A DNA stretch of 6,812 bases, taken from Chlorobiota bacterium. GTDB lineage: Bacteria > Bacteroidota > Bacteroidia > Flavobacteriales > Flavobacteriaceae. The notes beneath the pieces were generated by a model that worked only from the letters and a program-made list of their open reading frames with translations, was not told the origin of the DNA and ran no database searches. The position numbers and the translations under genes are program-made. The stretch is taken from assembly GCA_013153655.1 (NCBI GenBank), contig JAADEB010000106.1, forward strand, positions 1 to 6,812, written 5' to 3'. Of this stretch, positions 1 through 4,238 are shown in pieces (within the stretch, counting starts at the first letter, position 1; each line of letters opens with the position of its first letter).

Positions 1-3
1 AGA

Positions 4-19
4 GTTGAAAAGTTGAATA
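4..19 (+). repeat. Two GTTGAANA octamers
   Basis: GTTGAAAA is followed directly by GTTGAATA and then GATT. It is the shortest copy of the family found at 78-109 (plus) and 4191-4214 (minus). The array may begin before the window. Confidence 0.75.
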
Positions 20-35
20 GATTGATTTACAATTT

Positions 36-67
36 GTTAAACCGTTAAATCGTAAAATCGTTAAATC
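36..67 (+). repeat. Four GTTAAATC-type octamers
   Basis: Units at 36, 44, 52 and 60 are GTTAAACC, GTTAAATC, GTAAAATC and GTTAAATC, in exact 8-bp phase and followed by GAT. This family recurs at 158-173, 278-293, 1455-1502, 1740-1771, 3704-3727, 4079-4110 (minus) and 6619-6650. Confidence 0.85.
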
Positions 68-77
68 GATAATTTCT

Positions 78-109
78 GTTGAAAAGTTGAAGAGTTGAAC
101 AGTTGAATA
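78..109 (+). repeat. Four GTTGAANA octamers, seventh base A, G, C, T
   Basis: Units start at 78, 86, 94 and 102. They are identical except at the seventh base, which is A, G, C and T in that order. The array is preceded by TTTCT (73-77) and followed by GATT. The minus-strand array at 4191-4214 has the same TTTCT upstream and GAT downstream, which suggests defined element edges. Confidence 0.85.
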
Positions 110-112
110 GAT

Positions 113-152
113 TTTTTTTAGTGAATTAGTGAGGTAGTGGTTTAGTGAATAG
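113..152 (+). repeat. TTAGTGAA-family octamer block; inverted copy at 1845-1884
   Basis: A run TTTTTTTA is followed by GTGAATTA, GTGAGGTA, GTGGTTTA and GTGAATAG. The reverse complement of 1845-1884 reads as the same five octamers in the same order with three substitutions, giving 37 of 40 identical bases. This ordered match indicates a copied block rather than independent expansion. Confidence 0.85.
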
Positions 153-157
153 TTTTC

Positions 158-173
158 ATTAAATCGTTAAATC
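158..173 (+). repeat. Two GTTAAATC-type octamers
   Basis: ATTAAATC and GTTAAATC are in 8-bp phase and followed by GATT, the same downstream flank as at 36-67. Confidence 0.7.
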
Positions 174-201
174 GATTAATGGCTCTGTGACTTTTTATCA
201 C

Positions 202-269
202 GTTTACCGTTTACCGCTCTAAGTTTCCTAAAAACACTTTCTCCTTGCTCCTTATACCTTTTACCTCTT
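202..269 (+). repeat. GTTTACC heptamers and C+T-rich block, direct copy at 3806-3852
   Basis: Two GTTTACC heptamers (202-215) precede a block at 223-269 that matches 3806-3852 in the same orientation at 42 of 47 positions without gaps by my count. CTTTCTCCTTG and CCTTTTACCTCTT are exact in both copies and 20 bp apart start to start in each. Confidence 0.75.
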
Positions 270-277
270 ATTTGAGC

Positions 278-293
278 GTTAAACCGTGGAATC
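278..293 (+). repeat. Two GTTAAATC-type octamers
   Basis: GTTAAACC and GTGGAATC lie in 8-bp phase and are followed by TTTTT. GTGGAATC is the same variant seen at 1471-1478 and 1756-1763. Confidence 0.65.
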
Positions 294-300
294 TTTTTGA

Positions 301-316
301 CATTTCGAACGAAATG
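301..316. repeat. Perfect 7-bp inverted repeat
   Basis: CATTTCG and CGAAATG are separated by AA. The following bases (to about 342), with GTCCGC, a TGGCA and GAAAAAT, resemble 3899-3932, so this may mark part of a diverged dispersed element. No T run follows on either strand, so it is not a terminator. Confidence 0.5.
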
Positions 317-428
317 CTGTGTCCGCCTCTGGCAGGAAAAATCTCCAAAAAGCAACGGCTCTTCCGAAAATTCCTTGCCCCCCTTTGCCTCTCTAATCGA
401 AGGAGAAATCTACCCTAACGCACAGCGT

Positions 429-465
429 CTCTAAACCGTAGAACGAGTCGTATCGAGTTTAGGGA
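429..465. repeat. Nine-bp inverted repeat around AGTCGTATCGA
   Basis: TCTCTAAAC (from 428/429) pairs with GTTTAGGGA (457-465) with one G-T pair, enclosing about 20 bases. The loop contains AGTCGTATCGA (446-456), which is found again at 6673-6683. The inverted repeat lies downstream of fabI but lacks a terminator T run. Confidence 0.5.
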
Positions 466-544
466 AACAAAAAAATTATTACTCTCCCAAAAAAAAATCT
501 TCCGTAAATTTTCCTTTTAATTCAACCCGCAACGAAAAAAGGGA

Positions 545-1369
545 TTATTCATCCTCATGCTGCGTAAAGATATCCATGATTTCCTTGGACACGCCGGTGG
601 TGGAAAAACCGCCGTCGTGATAGAGGTTTTGCATGGTCACTTTGCGCGTGAGGTCGGAGAAGAGGGTGATGGTGTAGTCGGCACAGTCTTCAGCGGTGGC
701 GTTACCCAGGGGCGACATCAGCTCGGCATATTTCATAAAGGTCTCGAAACTTTTGACGCCTTTGCCGGCCGTAGTGGGTGTGGGCGATTGGGAAATCGTG
801 TTGACCCGCACCTTGTACTTCTTGCCGAACCAATAGCCGAAGTTTCGGGCGATGCTTTCCAGATAGGCCTTGTTGTCGGCCATATCGTTATAGTCCGGAA
901 AAACGCGCTGGGCGGCGATGTAGGTATAAGCCACAATGGAACCCCACTCGTTCATAGCCTCCTTGTTGTAGAGCAATTGCATGAGTTTGTGGAACGACAC
1001 GGCCGATACGTCCCAACCCTTGGTGAGCCAATCGTAGCGCAGGTTGGTATAAGGACGGTTCTTCCGCACATTGACCGACATACCAATGGAATGGAGCACG
1101 AAGTCCAATTTTCCTCCCAGGATTTCCATGGATTTGTCGATAAGGTTTTCCAGGTCTTCCAATGAGGTGGCATCGGCGGGAATGACGGTGCTTTCGGTTT
1201 TTTCGGCCAGTTGGTTAATGGCACCCATACGCATGGCCACGGGCGCGTTGGTAAGCACAAAACGGGCGCCTTCATCATAGGCCTTTTCGGCCACTTTCCA
1301 GGCAATGGAATTTTCGTCCAAAGCGCCGAATATGATACCTTTCTTTCCTTTGAGCAAATTGTAAGCCAT
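545..1369 (-). CDS. fabI: Enoyl-[acyl-carrier-protein] reductase FabI (NADH-dependent SDR)
   Basis: Cytosolic enzyme that reduces trans-2-enoyl-ACP to acyl-ACP, the last step of each type II fatty-acid elongation cycle. The 274-residue protein is full length for the family. A cofactor-binding loop near the N terminus (GALDENSIAW, 15-24) is the FabI variant of the SDR glycine motif. The active site is intact: Tyr150, Tyr160 and Lys167 match E. coli Tyr146, Tyr156 and Lys163 with the Y-x6-K spacing. Residues known in E. coli to contact triclosan (Gly93, Met159, Phe203) align with Gly96, Met163 and Phe208, so the enzyme is expected to be triclosan-sensitive (inference). The start MAYNLLKGK is the usual Bacteroidota FabI start. 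The gene is monocistronic by position: no gene lies within about 540 bp downstream or 670 bp upstream. There is no Shine-Dalgarno motif. Confidence 0.97.
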   Translation of the reverse strand: MAYNLLKGKKGIIFGALDENSIAWKVAEKAYDEGARFVLTNAPVAMRMGAINQLAEKTESTVIPADATSLEDLENLIDKSMEILGGKLDFVLHSIGMSVNVRKNRPYTNLRYDWLTKGWDVSAVSFHKLMQLLYNKEAMNEWGSIVAYTYIAAQRVFPDYNDMADNKAYLESIARNFGYWFGKKYKVRVNTISQSPTPTTAGKGVKSFETFMKYAELMSPLGNATAEDCADYTITLFSDLTRKVTMQNLYHDGGFSTTGVSKEIMDIFTQHEDE

Positions 1370-1385
1370 AAAATGAATTTTGCTT

Positions 1386-1393
1386 CAAAAATA
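1386..1393 (-). promoter_or_regulatory. Putative fabI promoter -7 box
   Basis: The minus strand reads TATTTTTG, a full match to the Bacteroidota -7 consensus TAnnTTTG, 16 bp upstream of the fabI ATG. I find no TTG at the expected -33 distance; that position falls at the edge of the heptamer array starting at 1412. The implied leader is only about 10 nt. Confidence 0.45.
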
Positions 1394-1411
1394 AGGAACT
1401 TTTTTTGAACC

Positions 1412-1502
1412 GGGAGTTAGGTGTTGGGATTTAAGATTTGGGATTTGGTTTTTTGTTAAATCGTTAAATCGTGGAATCGTTAAACCGTTGAATCGATATA
1501 TC
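1412..1502 (+). repeat. Composite module copy 1: GGGATTT heptamers, T run, GTTAAATC octamers
   Basis: Five heptamers in phase (1412-1446: GGGAGTT, AGGTGTT, GGGATTT, AAGATTT, GGGATTT) lead into a run of T. Six octamers follow (1455-1502: GTTAAATC twice, GTGGAATC, GTTAAACC, GTTGAATC, GATATATC). The 43 bp at 1441-1483 are identical to 1726-1768. Just downstream, 1514-1531 is a hexamer patch of TTAACC and two TTAACT. Confidence 0.85.
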
Positions 1503-1539
1503 GAGACTTTAATTTTAACCTTAACTTTAACTAAATCAA

Positions 1540-1574
1540 GCCATTAGCACTTAGTCGCTTGCTATTGGCTTTGG
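1540..1574 (+). repeat. Degenerate heptamer patch (GCNNTTA)
   Basis: Five successive heptamers begin with G: GCCATTA, GCACTTA, GTCGCTT, GCTATTG, GCTTTGG. The patch also contains an imperfect inverted repeat (AGCCATTAG at 1539-1547 against CTATTGGCT at 1562-1570). The units are degenerate, so this call is weaker than the others. Confidence 0.45.
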
Positions 1575-1615
1575 TTCGAGTTGGGATGTCGCTCTCATTT
1601 ATCAAAATTCATTAT

Positions 1616-1703
1616 TCATTTAAAAAACTATTCACTAAATCACTCAAAAAAATTTTCACTGTTCGTTGTTAGTTGTTCACTAAAAAACTCCTTCACTAAA
1701 TAA
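1616..1703 (+). repeat. TCACTAAA-type octamer array with a phase shift
   Basis: TCATTTAA (1616), TCACTAAA (1632), TCACTCAA (1640) and TCACTGTT (1656) share one 8-bp phase, with A/T-rich octamers filling 1624 and 1648. Two further TTCACTAAA occurrences (about 1676 and 1692) share a second phase. GTTGTTA-like words lie between. Confidence 0.65.
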
Positions 1704-1771
1704 CGGATTTAGGAGTTGGGATTTAGGATTTGGTTTTTTGTTAAATCGTTAAATCGTGGAATCGTTAATTC
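1704..1771 (+). repeat. Composite module copy 2: heptamers, T run, octamers
   Basis: Four heptamers (1704-1731: CGGATTT, AGGAGTT, GGGATTT, AGGATTT) lead into a T run and four octamers (1740-1771: GTTAAATC twice, GTGGAATC, GTTAATTC), then GATAT. A 43-bp stretch (1726-1768) is identical to copy 1. A GTAG-type palindrome follows 6 bp after the array. Confidence 0.85.
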
Positions 1772-1777
1772 GATATC

Positions 1778-1805
1778 CATCGCCCGGGTCGGGCGATGCT
1801 ACATT
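1778..1805 (-). repeat. REP-like palindrome with GTAG foot, copy 1
   Basis: Arms CATCGCCCG (1778-1786) and CGGGCGATG (1790-1798) are perfectly complementary around GGT. The flank CTACATT reads AATGTAG on the minus strand, so GTAG sits immediately 5' of the hairpin. That is the arrangement of REP sequences recognised by REP-associated tyrosine transposases. There is no T run, so it is not an intrinsic terminator. Confidence 0.7.
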
Positions 1806-1884
1806 TCTTCACTCCTTCACTCTTTCACTCTTTCACTAAAAAATCTATTCACTAAACCGCTATCTCACTAACTCACTAAAAAAA
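1805..1884 (+). repeat. TTCAC octamer array of ten units
   Basis: From 1805 the sequence keeps exact 8-bp phase for ten units: TTCTTCAC, TCCTTCAC, TCTTTCAC twice, TAAAAAAT, CTATTCAC, TAAACCGC, TATCTCAC, TAACTCAC, TAAAAAAA. Units 6-10 are the inverted counterpart of 113-152. The array lies between the two GTAG-type palindromes. Confidence 0.8.
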
Positions 1885-1896
1885 TTGTTCATTGTT

Positions 1897-1924
1897 CATC
1901 GCCCGGATCGGGCGATGCTACATT
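1897..1924 (-). repeat. REP-like palindrome with GTAG foot, copy 2
   Basis: Identical to the copy at 1778-1805 over 28 bp except for one loop base (GAT instead of GGT). Arms are at 1897-1905 and 1909-1917, and CTACATT follows. It has the same orientation and lies 119 bp away. Confidence 0.7.
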
Positions 1925-1968
1925 CCTTCTTTCATTCACTCTTTCACTCCCTCATTCTTTCACTTATT
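1921..1968 (+). repeat. CACTCTTT-type octamer array
   Basis: Six octamers in phase: CATTCCTT, CTTTCATT, CACTCTTT, CACTCCCT, CATTCTTT, CACTTATT. It belongs to the same general family as 1805-1884, and its first bases overlap the flank of the second palindrome. Confidence 0.6.
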
Positions 1969-1982
1969 AAATCCTTTTCCCG

Positions 1983-2010
1983 AAAAAAAAACCGCCTCCC
2001 GGAGGAGACG
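1983..2010 (-). terminator. Intrinsic terminator of the OmpA-type lipoprotein gene
   Basis: On the minus strand, CGTCTCC pairs with GGAGGCG (seven pairs, one G-U) around a TCCG tetraloop. One G follows and then nine T. The hairpin starts 30 bp after the lipoprotein stop codon. Confidence 0.9.
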
Positions 2011-2040
2011 ACTTTATCGATTTTTATCTCAAACAAAGGC

Positions 2041-2871
2041 TTATTTGGCTGCTTGGTTCATCAACTTCATGAATTGATCCAGCTTGGGCAGGAGGATAAT
2101 TTCCGTACGCCGGTTGACGGAGCGGTTTTCGGGTGTATCGTTAGGCACTTTGGGATTCCATTCGCCGCGTCCGCCGGCGGTCATACGCTTGGGATCCACG
2201 CCGAAGTTCTTCTGCAAGCGGCGTGCAATGGCGGTGGCACGCAAGGCGCTCAGGTCCCAGTTGTCCTTGATACATTGGGTGTGGATGGGCACATTGTCCG
2301 TGTTACCCACAATCAGGATTTCGTAATCGGGATGGGCGTTGAGGATTTGGGCGATTTTGGCCAATACGCGGTCCGCATCCTTGTTGATTTTGGTACTGCC
2401 GGATTTGAAGAGCATTTTATCCGAAAGCGAAATAAACACCACGCCTTTCTGAACTTTAATGTCCAGGTCCTTGTCGTTGGCATCCACGTCGGCTATGGAC
2501 TTGGTCAATTGCTCTTTCAGCACCTGGTTGAGCGAGTCTTTCTTCTTGTTCTCCTTGATGAGCATTTGGATATACTCGTTGGAGCTGCGGATTTCTTCCA
2601 GCAATTTGGAAATGTTCACATTGCCTTGCTGGTTGAGGCTGATACATTTGTCCAAAGCCTTTTGGAGGCTGGCGTTGTTGGTGCGCAGCGCTTCCAATTG
2701 CGATTGCAATTGCGCCTTTTCCACCTTACATTCGGTGTAATTTTGCTTGAATTTTTTGTAATTCTTATCGGCCTTGATATATTGCGCCTCCATTTCACGG
2801 TATTTTTTCTTGGAAACACAGGACGACATCAACACGGCCGACAACATCAGCAATACCAATATTCGCTTCAT
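2041..2871 (-). CDS. OmpA-family peptidoglycan-binding lipoprotein
   Basis: The 276-residue precursor has three parts. Residues 1-17 are a lipoprotein signal peptide ending in LMSS before Cys18, the probable lipidation site. Residues about 22-125 are rich in Lys, Glu, Gln and Asn with heptad-like spacing and probably form a coiled coil. Residues about 138-262 are an OmpA C-terminal domain. In that domain Asp192 (NTDN) and Arg211 (LSALRA) align with the two E. coli OmpA residues, Asp271 and Arg286, that bind diaminopimelate of peptidoglycan; the late GRGEWNP and NRRTEI motifs are also present. The likely role is to tether the outer membrane to the cell wall from a lipid anchor. There is no beta-barrel. 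The layout resembles Pal and other Bacteroidota OmpA lipoproteins, but no neighbouring tol genes support calling it pal. It has its own terminator and probably its own promoter. Confidence 0.93.
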   Translation of the reverse strand: MKRILVLLMLSAVLMSSCVSKKKYREMEAQYIKADKNYKKFKQNYTECKVEKAQLQSQLEALRTNNASLQKALDKCISLNQQGNVNISKLLEEIRSSNEYIQMLIKENKKKDSLNQVLKEQLTKSIADVDANDKDLDIKVQKGVVFISLSDKMLFKSGSTKINKDADRVLAKIAQILNAHPDYEILIVGNTDNVPIHTQCIKDNWDLSALRATAIARRLQKNFGVDPKRMTAGGRGEWNPKVPNDTPENRSVNRRTEIILLPKLDQFMKLMNQAAK

Positions 2872-2896
2872 AATCGTTTTGTTTATTAGTTTAATG

Positions 2897-2922
2897 CAAA
2901 AGTAATACTATTTATTGTACAA
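2897..2922 (-). promoter_or_regulatory. Putative promoter of the OmpA-type lipoprotein gene
   Basis: The minus strand has TACTTTTG (2897-2904), a full match to TAnnTTTG. A TTG lies upstream at 2920-2922, but the 15-bp spacing is shorter than the usual 19 or so. The -7 box ends 25 bp before the ATG. It sits between this gene and the upstream terminator at 2991-3020. Confidence 0.5.
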
Positions 2923-2990
2923 CCACCGTTTTTTTCGATTCACGAAAATGATAATTGTCGGTTTTACGATAAGTCATTAACCTTTTATAC

Positions 2991-3020
2991 AAAAAAAAGA
3001 CCGCTCCATCCGGAACGGCC
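2991..3020 (-). terminator. Intrinsic terminator of the cytochrome b561 gene
   Basis: On the minus strand, GGCCGTTCC pairs with GGAGCGGTC (nine pairs including two G-U) around a GGAT tetraloop, followed by eight T. It starts 32 bp after the cytochrome stop codon and insulates the downstream lipoprotein promoter. Confidence 0.92.
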
Positions 3021-3052
3021 TTGATATTTACCGTATACAAATACCCATGACC

Positions 3053-3571
3053 TTAGGCCAACATACACATGCGTTTGAGCAAATTTTCGCCTTTTTTCAT
3101 GGTGTACATCATCACGCCACCCACATGGGCCAAAATCAGCACCACCAGTGTCCAAACCAGGGTTTCGTGGATTTCCACCAAAGATTCGTCCGGCTTCACC
3201 GAGGGGAAAGGACCACCCAAATCATAGGCCAAACCGCCTGTTTTGTAAATGATATAAAAGCCGAGCAAAGGAATTATTATCAACAAAATATACATTAGAA
3301 AGTGAATACCGTTTACCAATTTTTTGTGTCCCTCGCTATAATAGTCGATTTGGGGAATTTCGTTCAGATGACGGCGTTTGTAACTCATGCGGAAGAGCGT
3401 TATCAAAAGAATAAACATACCGATAAAGGCATGCGCACGGAAGGCGTTGAAATTTTCAGGCGTGTAATCCAGATGTTCCAAATTTTTTCCGATTACGATT
3501 TCAATGATCACCAAGGCCACGGTGAGCCAATGGAGGATGATCATGGTTTTGGGGTATTTTTTTGTATTCAT
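3053..3571 (-). CDS. Cytochrome b561-family diheme membrane protein
   Basis: The 172-residue protein has four predicted transmembrane helices at about 9-29, 46-62, 88-108 and 133-156, the size and topology of the bacterial cytochrome b561 (CybB) family. Histidines sit where CybB carries its heme ligands: His14 (ILHW) and His149 (LAHVGG) for one b heme, His47 (RAHAF) and His135 (IHETLVW) for the other. His90 is an extra histidine in helix 3. In E. coli CybB passes electrons to quinone from superoxide; the donor here cannot be read from the sequence. Members also serve as membrane subunits of dehydrogenases, but no partner gene is adjacent. The start is supported by the promoter 26 bp upstream and by the family-typical distance to the first His. 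The C-terminal tail (KRMCMLA) has one Cys. Confidence 0.92.
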   Translation of the reverse strand: MNTKKYPKTMIILHWLTVALVIIEIVIGKNLEHLDYTPENFNAFRAHAFIGMFILLITLFRMSYKRRHLNEIPQIDYYSEGHKKLVNGIHFLMYILLIIIPLLGFYIIYKTGGLAYDLGGPFPSVKPDESLVEIHETLVWTLVVLILAHVGGVMMYTMKKGENLLKRMCMLA

Positions 3572-3596
3572 AGGGCTTGGATTTTTAAATTTTAAT

Positions 3597-3626
3597 CAAA
3601 GTTATAAAAAAAATGACATATATCAA
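3597..3626 (-). promoter_or_regulatory. Bacteroidota-type promoter of the cytochrome b561 gene
   Basis: The minus strand reads TTG (3624-3626), 19 bp, then TAACTTTG (3597-3604). The -7 box is a full TAnnTTTG match and the spacing is optimal, making this the best promoter in the window. The expected transcript start is near 3590, giving a leader of about 20 nt. The GGGATTT heptamer array begins at 3630, directly upstream of the -33 element. Confidence 0.75.
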
Positions 3627-3629
3627 CTA

Positions 3630-3727
3630 GGGATTTGGGATTTGGGATTTAGGATTTAGGATTTAGGATTTAGGATTTAGGATTTGGGATTGGGGATTTT
3701 TTTGTTAAATCGTGAAACCGTGCAAAC
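3630..3727 (+). repeat. Composite module copy 3 with expanded ten-unit GGGATTT array
   Basis: Ten heptamers in exact phase fill 3630-3699: GGGATTT three times, AGGATTT five times, GGGATTG, GGGATTT. A T run and three octamers follow (GTTAAATC, GTGAAACC, GTGCAAAC, 3704-3727). Order and orientation match the modules at 1412 and 1704, but the heptamer part is longer and the octamer part shorter. Confidence 0.9.
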
Positions 3728-3742
3728 GGTTAGTAACAAATT

Positions 3743-3774
3743 CATTAACTCTTTCATTCTCTCATTTCTTCATT
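3743..3774 (+). repeat. CATT-type octamer array
   Basis: Four octamers in phase: CATTAACT, CTTTCATT, CTCTCATT, TCTTCATT. It resembles the array at 1921-1968. Confidence 0.55.
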
Positions 3775-3782
3775 AATTAAAA

Positions 3783-3852
3783 CCGTTTTACGTATACCGT
3801 TTTACGTTTCCCAAAAATACTTTCTCCTTGGTCCTTTTCCCTTTTACCTCTT
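3783..3852 (+). repeat. CCGTTTTACG repeat and C+T-rich block, direct copy of 223-269
   Basis: CCGTTTTACGT occurs twice 14 bp apart (3783 and 3797). It is followed by the block 3806-3852 that matches 223-269 at 42 of 47 positions. In both places GTTTACC/CGTTTTAC-like words come first, so the two regions are collinear beyond the matched block. Confidence 0.7.
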
Positions 3853-3934
3853 CAAATCATGTTCCCCGTGTCCCGTTTCCCTAAGTACCGGATCTCGCTG
3901 CCGAATGAGTCCGCTCGTGTGGCATGAAAAATAC

Positions 3935-3975
3935 GGGTTTTGGCACGATTTTTACCAAAAATCCCGCCAAAACCC
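3935..3975. repeat. Strong 41-bp hairpin
   Basis: Outer arms GGGTTTTGGC (3935-3944) and GCCAAAACCC (3966-3975) are perfectly complementary. After a 2-bp mismatch, inner arms GATTTTT (3947-3953) and AAAAATC (3957-3963) pair around ACC. In total 17 of 19 positions pair with a 3-base loop. No T run follows on either strand. The left arm also reads TTGGCACG followed by TTAC, one base off a sigma-54 -24/-12 pattern. Confidence 0.75.
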
Positions 3976-4025
3976 TCGTCCTTTGTTGTATTCATTAACC
4001 CGGCGTTATCACACCGGCCACCTAC

Positions 4026-4074
4026 ACCCCGTCCCTCCGGGGCTTCGCTTCGCTCAGCTTTGCTAATCAGCCCC
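4026..4074. repeat. GC-rich palindromic patch with pentamer repeats
   Basis: CCCCG and CGGGG (about 4027-4041) form a short stem, and GGGGCT (4039-4044) can pair with AGCCCC (4069-4074). Between them five pentamers run in phase (4043-4067: CTTCG twice, CTCAG, CTTTG, CTAAT). Its GC content is clearly above that of its surroundings. Function unknown. Confidence 0.5.
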
Positions 4075-4078
4075 TCTC

Positions 4079-4110
4079 GATTTAACGATTTAACGATTGC
4101 ACGATTTAAC
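4079..4110 (-). repeat. Four GTTAAATC-type octamers, minus strand
   Basis: Read on the minus strand the units are GTTAAATC, GTGCAATC, GTTAAATC, GTTAAATC. They are preceded by TTTCT, the same flank found before the GTTGAANA arrays at 78 and 4214. Confidence 0.85.
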
Positions 4111-4124
4111 AGAAATACCACATC

Positions 4125-4153
4125 TCCCGTTTTCCGTTTACCGTGTCCCGAAA
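4125..4153 (+). repeat. CCGTTT-type heptamer patch
   Basis: TCCGTTT, ACCGTGT and CCCGAAA follow one another at 7-bp spacing (4133-4153) after TCCCGTTT. A similar CGTTTCC pair lies at 4225-4238, and GTGTCCCGTTTCCC lies near 3867. Confidence 0.5.
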
Positions 4154-4156
4154 ATG

Positions 4157-4184
4157 CACCGGTCACCGGTCATCCGTCATCCGT
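4157..4184 (+). repeat. Four CAYCSGT heptamers
   Basis: CACCGGT twice and then CATCCGT twice, in exact 7-bp phase. The switch between two variants, each duplicated, suggests recent unit duplication. Confidence 0.75.
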
Positions 4185-4190
4185 CCCATC

Positions 4191-4214
4191 TATTCAACTT
4201 TTCAACTATTCAAC
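4191..4214 (-). repeat. Three GTTGAANA octamers, minus strand
   Basis: On the minus strand the units are GTTGAATA, GTTGAAAA, GTTGAATA, preceded by TTTCT and followed by GATG. It is an inverted counterpart of the arrays at 4-19 and 78-109. Confidence 0.8.
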
Positions 4215-4224
4215 AGAAAAAACA

Positions 4225-4238
4225 CGTTTCCCGTTTCC
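4225..4238 (+). repeat. Two CGTTTCC heptamers
   Basis: A tandem pair followed by CGAAAAA, related to 4125-4153. Confidence 0.5.

Larger units (their letters stand above)
1..544. other. Gene-free region downstream of fabI, packed with short-period repeats
   Basis: No credible coding sequence is present. Positions 1-173 are almost continuous octamer arrays (listed separately). Positions 202-269 hold GTTTACC heptamers and a C+T-rich tail that recurs at 3806-3852. Two octamers lie at 278-293, and inverted repeats lie at 301-316 and 429-465. The stretch 466-544 is A+T-rich with runs of A. It should contain the fabI 3' end, but I could not find a convincing hairpin followed by a T run on the minus strand. 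Confidence 0.8.
1370..2040. other. Gene-free region between lipoprotein gene and fabI, repeat mosaic
   Basis: No credible coding sequence. It holds the fabI promoter region, two copies of a heptamer-plus-octamer module (1412-1502 and 1704-1771), a GCNNTTA patch (1540-1574), three TCACTAAA-type octamer blocks, two GTAG-type palindromes and the lipoprotein terminator. Open frames overlapping it are tails of shadow frames. Confidence 0.8.

Noticed and set aside
1..173. CRISPR array
   Set aside because: The repeats are 8 bp, directly tandem, with no spacers of 25-40 bp and no cas genes nearby.
466..544. fabI terminator
   Set aside because: Several T runs occur on the minus strand, but I could not find a stable stem directly before any of them.
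1778..1924. The two palindromes as intrinsic terminators
   Set aside because: Neither strand has a T run after the hairpin, and the lipoprotein gene already has a strong terminator at 1983-2010.
1885..2889. A 334-codon plus-strand open frame
   Set aside because: It is antisense to the OmpA-type lipoprotein gene for most of its length, begins in octamer repeats, and its translation shows no domain; the minus-strand product has clear family motifs.
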